Source: Watersipora subatra
Lineage: Eukaryota > Bryozoa > Gymnolaemata > Cheilostomatida > Watersiporidae
Direction: 5' to 3'
Assembly: GCF_963576615.1 (NCBI RefSeq)
Contig: NC_088716.1
Location: forward strand, 60,358,228-60,422,227
Length of the DNA stretch: 64,000 nucleotides
The position numbers were made by a program, and so were the translations under genes. The first letter of the stretch is position 1; each line of letters begins with the position of its first letter. The notes beneath the pieces were generated by a model. It ran no database searches. It saw only the letters and a list, made by a program, of their open reading frames with translations, and was not told where the DNA came from. Below are positions 57,801-64,000 of the stretch, in pieces.

Positions 57801-60800
57801 AATACGTGATGTAACCTAGCTTTTTAGAAACGGAAATTGGGAATGTTTATTCTGATTTAGAATGATAGAGATGGGTGTCTTAAAACCATTATTATCTAAA
57901 TTCAGCCTTCAAAATAATCTGTCTTTTCTGAAAGGTAGATAAGATATTTAACATTGCATATTTAATAATAAGCTCAAAAAAGCGCGATAACAACGTCAGC
58001 TTGTGATGAAATTGCGCTTTTTTCAACCCATTTTTCTCGGCGTTCAGCCTAGTAAACATCCTGTAACAAGCTACTGTAACAAGCTACAAGCAATTTTAAA
58101 TAGTTTATCTAACGTTCATAAAAGACAGATTATTTTACAAGCTGAATTTTAGATAAATTAATAATGGGTTTTAAGACACTCACTTTATCAGACTAAACAT
58201 CCCCAACTTCAGTTCCTAAACAGCTAGGCTACGTCACATATTTATGGGCGGAGCTTGTTCTGCCGATCGAGTTTTCTTCGAGACAAATATTGAAACGCTT
58301 AAAAAGCCTTCATGGTTTTGAAAATTAGTGGACCAATCTTTATTTTGAGTACAAAATCAGAATCAGCAAGTCTGCTTTACCTAGCAAAAAAGATGAAAGT
58401 TGAACGTGGCAGTAATGGTTTAACCTTTTAATTTGCTTGCTTTTTGCCTTCACACAGCTCATTATTAGGAACAGTGACTGCAAAACCAAATAAGATGGAG
58501 CCAAGACCATCTGTGACTTCATCCTTAATTGATAAGTTAGGGTGTTGTGGATTCGCTTTAAATAAACAGCATTGCACTGTGTTTGTCAACAGATTCCAGT
58601 GGCTGTGAAGAGCTTGAGTCAGGACCGCCTGGAACACGGGCTACAGGAGTTTCTGAAGGAAGCTTCAAGCATGCAATCTGTCAGCCACTCCAATATAGTC
58701 ACATTTTATGGGATCGTTTTTCAGCAGGATAAGGAACTTATGCTGGTCAGTGAATACATGTAATACTGGCAAATCTGTATTAAACTGGCAGGTCGGCTTT
58801 GAGTTGGCAGATCTGGCGTCAGGTAGCAGGTCTGTAGTGTGATGGCAGGTCTGTAGTGAGGTAGCAGGTCTGTCATCAGGTAGCGGGTCTGTAGTGTGAT
58901 GGCAGGTCTGTAGTGAGGTAGCAGGTCTGTCGTCAGGTAGCAGGTCTATAGTGTGATGGCAGGTCTGTAGTGAGGTCGCAGGTCTGTCGTCAGGTAGCGG
59001 GTCTGTCGTGAGCTAGCAGGTCTGCATGTCTGTGGTGTGATGGCAGGTCTGTAGTGAGGTAGCAGGTCTGTAGTGTGATGGCAGGTCTGCAGTGAGCTGG
59101 CAGGTCTGCAGTTAGCTAGCAGGTCTGTAGTGAGCTGGCAGGTCTGCAGTTAGCTAGCCGGTCTGTAGTGAGCTAATAGGTCTCAAGTAAGATAGCAAGG
59201 CTGTGGTGAGCTAACAGGTCTGTAGTAAGCTGGCAGATCTGTAGTGAATCAACAGGCCTGTAGAAAGCTGGCGATCATGTAGAAAATTGGGAGGTTTGTA
59301 TCGATATGGACTGTCGCGCTGATTGCCTAATAACACATCAATGTGTTCTATAAAGGTTATTGGAATATAAAGTGTCACTTCACACACCATTTATGTCATC
59401 CAAAAATTCTCACAAGTGCTAGTGAAAAATCTGATAGAAATTAAAAATAAAATGTGGAAATGATAGTAAATAATTGCATAAATGAATTTTAACTCTAGCC
59501 AGTGTAAGTTGGTAAGTTATGCTTCATCATTCTGTCACTCAATACATTCGAACCGTCGCATTGTTGAGTTTATACTTTTGTTTACACTGTTCTATGATAA
59601 AGTAATGTTAGAACCCCTTTTTACTGACTATCACTTTATTAATTTAGTTTTATATATATAATAAAGCTTTAACACTTGATTGCTTACATGGTTTTATATA
59701 ATGTAATTATGTAAATACCATATAACCCTTCAAGTATTTATCGTAGATTTTTTTTCTAGGATGAATAAAACCAAATAAGATGTACCATAAAACCTCTATT
59801 TGAACGCCATCGTGCTCTATTTTTCAACCCTTCATCTATAGTGATGTTCAAATAGAGATGTCAGTCGAACACAGGCTAGAATTGTATTTGTCCAATAGCT
59901 TGTCAGCATTTTGGAAAGATAAATTTAGCCCTTTTATTGGCAAAGCGAATGTCGTCTATATTTTGCACTCCTTCGGCTGAGTGACATTAACCCTTTTGGA
60001 TGCAACAAATTTGATAACTTACCTCCATCTTGTCGTAGATCTCTTAATAAATATGCATTGGGAAGCCGAGAAATATCTGTACCAGTTGATATATATTGCT
60101 TGCAATTAACCCGCAATGATATTATAGCATGTACCTTGCTTTGCAATTGGTCGGAACTTTCAATTTTACATATATTTCGTTCTAAATTTGAAGGCATATT
60201 TTTATTTTATAACTATACCTAACAATGTTGCATAAAAGTTAATTGCACTCATTGGTATGTTTGTTGCAGTTTGCAACCAAAACTGACTTTATGTGCAATA
60301 GAAGAGGAGTTATCGATCCATTGTAAGCCGAGTTGAGATAACTAAAGGATAGTATTAAATAATATGCTATAAATTTGCAGATTTATAAGTTGGATAATAA
60401 TAATCTGTCAAATGCTACAAATATATATTCACAAACAAGTGGCGTAAACAACCGTAATTATGATATATGCAGGAACAAAAATTAACATTTTAGAAACAAA
60501 AATATTGGCATCGTTTGCTTGGCTATTTGCATTCTGATTGTTGCTTTTGATGAAACAAACATCTTTTTCTGGCTGCTCAATAATTTCTACAATGTCTTCT
60601 GACCTGAACTTTTCTTCTGCACTGCTGAACTAGTCAACATTAGCATCCAAACAATTTTTTAGCAAAGCAAAAATTTTGCACATCGCGTTTCGCACAAATA
60701 TTGATAAACCTTTAGCAGCACGCGCGCGTTACGCACAATTTTGAGCCTAAAACAAGTTGTTCATATACTATTGTAAATGTAAAGCGTTTTTTACATCCGT

Positions 60801-63273
60801 TGAAATATTAAAATCACATTAAACTAGGAACTACTATTAGCCTGACACAGTTGTTAATCATTTCAATGGTGTTGCTTTCAAAGTGTTAGTAAAAAGCTTT
60901 GGAATTGAAAAAAATTCTCCCATACGAACAAAAACAACGAAACAGTTAATTGTTATTGATGTAATCGAGTGATTACTAGTACTATTTGTGGACACTTTTC
61001 TATCGAATATCTTGTATTATGGGTTCATAAAAATCAGAGAATGTCAACACGGTGGTCAAATGGAGGCGGCGTTCAAATAGAAGTTTTGCGGTATTCCTAT
61101 TAGACGACACCAAATATCAAAATATTATATTCTTATATCAAAATTGTCTTACTAACATAAGACAATTTTGATAAGAGGACAACATTGAAACTGGGTTAAC
61201 TTAGTATATCAAAGCTTGACTGTATATCATTGGCTTAAGAAAAGCTTTTTTATTTTTGGCACATTTATCTATATTCCGCTTCATTTACATTATTCATAAC
61301 AATAAAGAATGTCTTGGCTATCAATACAGCAGAGCTAATCTATTAGAAAGTGTCATCGCTCCTAATAGACCGTGTTCCTAATAGACTCCTAATAGACCGT
61401 GTTCTACTGTTGAGATTATGGTAGCTAAGAGACGATTATAGATCAGGGAACCTGAGCTGTCGATTTCATGCATATGTAGACGATGCAAAATGAACAGTTT
61501 TATTTGTCAAATAGTTGTAAGGTTTGTTCTGTGTCTTATAGCAACTCATTAAGATGATCATTCATAGCTGGCAAGGGACACAGCACTTGTATTTGGTATC
61601 CATAGCTGGCAACTTGTAGGCAGCGCTTGTATCTTGCATCATGTCATACTTTTTCAACTCTCTGCTCCAAGGCCTTAGAACCAATTACAATGTCAGTAAT
61701 AGCCTCTTCACGTCTCGTCTCATCAGTTGTATATTAGGTGGATATCAGATGATTTGGTTTGACCAACCTTTTTCTTTTTGTCAGAAAACAAAAAACAAAC
61801 TTTTACGCAATAATGAGTAAATTGTGATTTGTATGAAAATCATGACATCTTGTTGACACAGGGGATCATGTCTTGATTCGAAGGCTAATTAGCTGTCACG
61901 GTTGGATTAATACTGGGAATGCATGGCTATTTAATCATCACTGAATAGTCACTATTTGCTCCTGTCTCCATATTTGGCTCTTTAAAGCCTGGTTTCCATA
62001 TGACAGCGCAAGGAGCGCAACAAGGCGCACGACGTCGTGCGTAGGCCAGTTGTGATATGGAAACGTCAACGCACTACGGTCGCGCGACGTGCGTACGCTG
62101 ATCGCAAGTATCCAACAGAATGGATCCTTGCGATGGGTACGTGCGATTATGTATCCCACAATACACCGCTAAACCTTTTCAACCTATCCCACAATTCCAG
62201 CGAAGGGCTTTGTTCTGAAGAAATCGGTCTCCCGTACGAAAGAGTAAGCCTGATTTTTATATGACAGCGTAATTTCGCAACGGAGGTCTGTTTTTCCGAA
62301 GAAATATGTCTCTCCTACGAAAAAGTAAGGAAAATATCCACCCTGTCCAATGCAAGCATGGAGCTTACGCGCGATATGGAAACACTGCTTCGCGGCCCAA
62401 GAAATGCATTGCGCACGATCACTGGGCCGCGCGCGATCATTGCGCTGTCATATGGAAACCAGGCTTTAGTCAGCCATTCTGAGTATAGATACTCTCAGTA
62501 TAGATACTCAGTATAGATACTCAGTATAGATACTCAGGCTTCTCAGTATAGATACTCATGCTAGTCAGAGATTCTGATGTCTGTCCTCCCTCAATCATTT
62601 GTTTATTGCTACTTTTTCTCATTTTGAGCTGAGCCTCGCAGAAATAAAAAGGACAAACTTAGTCACTATAAAAATTTAAAACTATTCTTTTTTCAAAAAT
62701 CTAAAAACGTTCACTCTCCCACTTTGGAGAAAAATGCAAGCATGCATCACAAAGTCATCACTCGATAATAGAGTTTATGGAGACGGTCATAGTCAGGAGC
62801 CTTCCTGGTTTATCACATATGCGGTTTAGTTTAGATCAGAGTTCACGGTAGCTACCACACACTTATGGGGCTTCACGTAACATAAGACTTCCTTGTAACT
62901 GGCATTTATGTAATGCTGCCTAGCTTAGGTTAAGGGTCCAGGTGGCGGTCATGAGTTCATACAGGCTATCTGAGTTGGTAATGGCCGATAAAGCATCTCA
63001 CTCGTTGCCTAGCAGTTAACTAACAAGAGCAGACAACTCTACATGTAGAGTACAGTGCATAGGTAATGGTGTATGCTACAGGTAACAGAGTATGCCCCTC
63101 TCAAATCACTCCTTGAGTGTCTGCACAATGAGAGCCTGAGGTCAGTGCTGTCAGTGAGCAGACTGTGCACATTTGCGCACCAGATAGCAACCGGCATGAC
63201 ATATCTGGAGACACAGGGTTTGATTCACCGAGATCTCGCCGCCAGGAACATTCTCGTTTTCTCACATCACAAG
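42333..63273 (+). CDS. TNK2: ACK/TNK-family non-receptor tyrosine kinase, N-terminal half (gene span)
   Basis: Eight coding exons (42333-42505, 46055-46223, 46429-46566, 47505-47546, 49211-49249, 55362-55571, 58593-58745, 63082-63273) join in phase to 372 residues; the gene continues past the window. Residues 1-82 are a basic/Ser-rich N-terminus ([20 protein letters not shown]). About 88-145 form the SAM-like domain typical of ACK kinases ([20 protein letters not shown] and [20 protein letters not shown]). The kinase domain starts near 226: glycine loop GEGEFGVV (238-245), VAVK Lys263, helix-C Glu280, hinge VTEYAP (309-314) and catalytic loop HRDLAARN (357-364). DFG, SH3 and CRIB lie beyond the edge. 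ACK kinases act downstream of CDC42 and receptor tyrosine kinases in the cytosol and endocytic sites. TNK1 is the close alternative, since the C-terminal domains are not visible. Confidence 0.9.
42506..44006. other. Kinase intron 1, nothing else seen
   Basis: Unique sequence; a nine-base G run at about 43892. No transposon ends supported. Confidence 0.4.
44007..44298. repeat. 48-bp minisatellite, six copies
   Basis: The unit is TCTAGTTTGGGTAGCGAGTA plus 28 bases ending GAAACCTTG. As 48 is a multiple of three, the minus strand stays open and reads a 16-residue repeat; this is a by-product of unit length. Confidence 0.95.
44299..45669. other. Kinase intron 1, nothing else seen
   Basis: Unique AT-rich sequence without supported features. 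Confidence 0.4.
45670..45927. repeat. (TATG/TACA/TA)n simple repeat
   Basis: About 260 bp of alternating TA with interspersed TATG and TACA, open on both strands only because of its composition. Confidence 0.95.
46055..46223 (+). CDS. TNK2: Kinase exon 2 (start of SAM-like domain)
   Basis: Acceptor TATTTTCCAG; one base then 56 codons to AGG|GTAAGA. Includes an internal ATG at 46128 that could be an alternative start, then [20 protein letters not shown], the first helices of the SAM-like domain. Confidence 0.82.
46429..46566 (+). CDS. TNK2: Kinase exon 3 (rest of SAM-like domain)
   Basis: 46 codons between GTTATTAG and [29 protein letters not shown] aligns with the ACK stretch that follows DDLNV in vertebrate proteins. 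Confidence 0.88.
46567..47162. other. Kinase intron, nothing else seen
   Basis: Unique sequence before a short tandem array. Confidence 0.5.
47163..47405. repeat. 42-bp minisatellite, about five units
   Basis: GACCTATATATCTGAACTAT plus ATATTCATAACAGATACCTCAT, with shortened internal copies. It lies 100 bp before microexon 4. Confidence 0.92.
47505..47546 (+). CDS. TNK2: Kinase microexon 4 (42 bp)
   Basis: A strong polypyrimidine tract and CATAG, 14 codons ([14 protein letters not shown]), then GTAACT. Phase 0 on both sides, matching exons 3 and 5. The basic stretch occupies the linker between SAM and kinase domains, as the KSWMSKV region does in ACK1. Confidence 0.6.
47547..49210. other. 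Kinase intron, nothing else seen
   Basis: Unique sequence. Ends TCATCATGCAG, the acceptor of microexon 5. Confidence 0.45.
49211..49249 (+). CDS. TNK2: Kinase microexon 5 (39 bp)
   Basis: ATGCAG acceptor, 13 codons ([13 protein letters not shown]), donor AAG|GTAGGC. Phase 0 on both sides. Its pyrimidine tract is weak, so it may be a cassette exon or a chance match. Confidence 0.45.
49250..51288. other. Kinase intron, nothing else seen
   Basis: Unique sequence without supported features. Confidence 0.4.
51293..52324. mobile_element. TTAA-flanked inverted-repeat transposon, 1.03 kb (piggyBac/Kolobok-type)
   Basis: CTCATTCGCACCC at the left is matched by GGGTGCGAATGAG at the right. TTAA lies immediately outside both ends (51289-51292, 52325-52328). 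The interior is AT-rich and non-coding. A TTAA duplication is characteristic of piggyBac and Kolobok; the TIR alone does not separate them. Confidence 0.8.
52329..53154. other. Kinase intron, nothing else seen
   Basis: Unique sequence. Confidence 0.4.
53155..53450. repeat. 32-bp minisatellite, about nine copies
   Basis: GTTGATTGTAGCTGTGGTGG plus GTGTGTTGTTAT, with length variants. Purine/pyrimidine-biased and G/T-rich on the + strand. Confidence 0.92.
53451..54555. other. Kinase intron, nothing else seen
   Basis: Unique sequence; an 81-codon open frame at 53914-54159 is not recognised. Confidence 0.4.
54556..54695. repeat. Degenerate (GTAGGTAA)n simple repeat
   Basis: Four-base units TAGG and TAAG in irregular order. 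GGTAAG occurs many times, so it contains numerous donor-like sites on the + strand. Confidence 0.92.
54696..55361. other. Kinase intron, nothing else seen
   Basis: Unique sequence ending in the acceptor TTTTGCAG. Confidence 0.5.
55362..55571 (+). CDS. TNK2: Kinase exon 6 (linker and glycine loop)
   Basis: 70 codons, phase 0, donor AAA|GTACGT. A Ser/Pro-rich linker ([19 protein letters not shown]) precedes [20 protein letters not shown], the first strands of the kinase domain with the ATP-binding loop. Confidence 0.93.
55572..56393. other. Kinase intron, nothing else seen
   Basis: Unique sequence up to the transposon. Overlapping open frames on both strands at 56056-56520 are not supported as genes. 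Confidence 0.45.
56394..57211. mobile_element. TA-flanked inverted-repeat transposon, 818 bp
   Basis: AAGGCGTGGTCACACGAGCA at the left and the inverse (TGCCCGTGTGACCACGGCTT) at the right; TA lies on both sides. GC-rich subterminal repeats of GGTTCGG and CGAACC type are frequent in an otherwise AT-rich element. No transposase. Confidence 0.85.
57603..58432. mobile_element. Foldback element with long diverged arms, 0.83 kb
   Basis: The arms (about 57603-57965 and 58080-58432) are inverted copies of roughly 85% identity around a spacer of about 115 bp. Matching blocks include ACTCAAAATAAAGATTGGTC, CAAGCTCCGCCCATAAATA and AAAATAATCTGTCTTTT. Exact borders and target duplication are not resolved. 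Confidence 0.8.
58593..58745 (+). CDS. TNK2: Kinase exon 7 (VAVK Lys and helix C)
   Basis: 51 codons, phase 0, from [20 protein letters not shown] to DKELML. The donor that fits the next exon is GTCAGT at 58746, an unusual form. The reading frame stays open for five further codons (VSEYM) to a TAA at 58761-58763. Confidence 0.92.
58790..59235. repeat. 19-bp minisatellite, about 23 copies
   Basis: GGTAGCAGGTCTGTAGTGA-type units in several variants. Variants recur in triplets at the left end (a 57-bp higher-order period). The array begins about 45 bp after kinase exon 7. Confidence 0.9.
59236..59782. other. Kinase intron, nothing else seen
   Basis: Unique AT-rich sequence. Confidence 0.45.
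59785..61091. mobile_element. TA-flanked inverted-repeat transposon, 1.3 kb
   Basis: Left end CCATAAAACCTCTATTTGAA, right end the inverse TTCAAATAGAAGTTTTGCGG, with TA on both sides (59783-59784, 61092-61093). GTTCAAATAGAG recurs in the left subterminal region. No transposase seen. The subterminal layout resembles the element at 1272, so both may be pogo/ISL2EU-like; that is inference. Confidence 0.75.
61094..61984. other. Kinase intron, nothing else seen
   Basis: Near 61140-61175 a short inverted repeat of CAAAATTGTCTTA..TAAGACAATTTTG type occurs, and CTTGACTGTATA at about 61216 resembles the right TIR end of the 1272-2388 family. No gene. Confidence 0.45.
61985..62466. mobile_element. TA-flanked inverted-repeat transposon, 482 bp
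   Basis: AAGCCTGGTTTCCATATGAC at the left, GTCATATGGAAACCAGGCTT at the right, TA on both sides. Inside are CpG-rich blocks (ACGACGTCGTGCG, GGTCGCGCGACG, GGGCCGCGCGCG) and two more ATATGGAAAC motifs pointing inward, which suggests a nested or composite end structure. Confidence 0.88.
62482..62562. repeat. 16-bp tandem repeat
   Basis: AGTATAGATACTC units, about five copies with a gap. Each unit is itself palindromic (GAGTATAGATACTC-like). Confidence 0.85.
62563..63081. other. Kinase intron, nothing else seen
   Basis: Unique sequence ending in GCTACAG. Confidence 0.55.
63082..63273 (+). CDS. TNK2: Kinase exon 8 (hinge to catalytic loop)
   Basis: 64 codons, phase 0, [20 protein letters not shown] to [18 protein letters not shown], donor AAG|GTAAGC. 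Contains hinge, helix E and the tyrosine-kinase HRDLAARN loop. The next exon, expected to carry DFG, is not in the window. Confidence 0.95.
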
Positions 63274-63701
63274 GTAAGCTATTCTCTCTGCAACACCTCA
63301 TAATGACTGCCAATGACCAATGTCTGTCAGTGTATCAAATGCAACATCAGCTATATCTGATCTCAAATAGGCAAAAAAGTGTAGGTGATATGATATTGAC
63401 AAGGATGAACAGTGTCATATTAGGGCAAGTAATTTGATTAGCGGTCTTTTCTGCCAGTCCTATACGTTCATCTGTGTGGTAGAAACCATTTTTGGTTATG
63501 TGTATTGCATTGCAGCTTTACAGCATCTTCTAAAGAGTTTCGTCTCCATAAAGCTGTTGCAGGCTGCCACATTCAGTTATTTAAATGATAGCCTTTTGAC
63601 CAGTTTCATCAGACCTGACCTATGGCCACTTGTAGCTACTTTTTAGCGAAGCAAGCATTTTAATCTTCGCATATAAATTCTGACATATGTGCATCGGCAC
63701 T
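63274..63701. other. Kinase intron, nothing else seen
   Basis: Unique sequence. Confidence 0.45.
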
Positions 63702-64000
63702 AGTGCTGGGACGATATTACGATATTTCGGTATATCGTCGATATCACTTTTTGATACCGACCGTACCGAGTGCTTTCTGCCCATATCGAAATATCGGATA
63801 CCGTCGATATTGGACGATATCGACGATAATATAGATTCATCGGTTTTTTGACGTCATCGCATTGTTTACAAACGCGCTCGTCCACGGAAAAGCCGCCATC
63901 TTTGTAGAAAACTATCGTCATTCTCTTGATTAATAGTATGTTAGTTAGTAATGTTTAATTTTGCTGATAACAAAATAACGAAAAGCCTCTATTTTCAGGC
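63702..64000. mobile_element. Left end of a probable hAT element, cut by the window edge
   Basis: TAGTGCTGGGACGATATTAC followed by clustered GATATCG/CGATATC palindromic motifs to about 63835. The TAGTGCTGGG start is typical of hAT termini. The right end and target duplication lie outside, so the call is tentative. Confidence 0.45.

Overview
The window looks like nuclear DNA of an invertebrate animal. It is AT-rich, has long GT-AG introns, no operons, many minisatellites, tRNA-derived SINE-like repeats, short inverted-repeat transposons, Penelope-like elements and a Ty3/gypsy element. A lophotrochozoan-type animal (mollusc, bryozoan, brachiopod and similar) would fit, but that is inference; no marker gene fixes the species.

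Three protein-coding genes lie on the + strand. (1) 1066-15142: the last seven coding exons of EXOC2/Sec5, an exocyst subunit. They join in frame to 424 residues ending at a stop; the 5' part lies upstream of the window. The 7-kb third intron carries a 25-bp minisatellite split by a 4.8-kb gypsy element with nearly identical LTRs but a broken coding region. (2) 20036-22478: a three-coding-exon gene for a 528-residue secreted protein with Thr/Pro and Asn/Gly repeats and a short C-terminal Cys-rich segment; an extracellular matrix or biomineral-type role is inferred. (3) 42333-63273 and beyond the window end: a non-receptor tyrosine kinase of the ACK/TNK family, eight coding exons joining in frame to 372 residues (novel N-terminus, SAM-like domain, two microexons of 42 and 39 bp, kinase domain up to the HRD catalytic loop).

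The interval between genes 2 and 3 (about 22.5-42 kb) is mostly repeats. It holds two Penelope-like elements (24.2-25.1 kb and 27.25-29.0 kb). Each is 5'-truncated and flanked by inverted copies of its own 3' end. In both elements each arm encodes a recognisable hammerhead ribozyme, so there are four ribozymes of two sequence types. The second element sits inside a relic of another retroelement with a 24-bp duplication at the two sides. A possible Helitron 3' end, two copies of one inverted-repeat transposon, and two isolated exon-like segments (35314-35432, 37550-37579) also lie here.

The kinase introns are rich in non-autonomous DNA transposons: a TTAA-flanked element, TA-flanked elements with TIRs starting AAG or CC, a large foldback element, and the left end of a probable hAT element at the window edge. 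About ten tandem arrays with unit lengths from 16 to 48 bp are scattered through introns and intergenic DNA. No rRNA, CRISPR array or convincing functional tRNA gene was seen.
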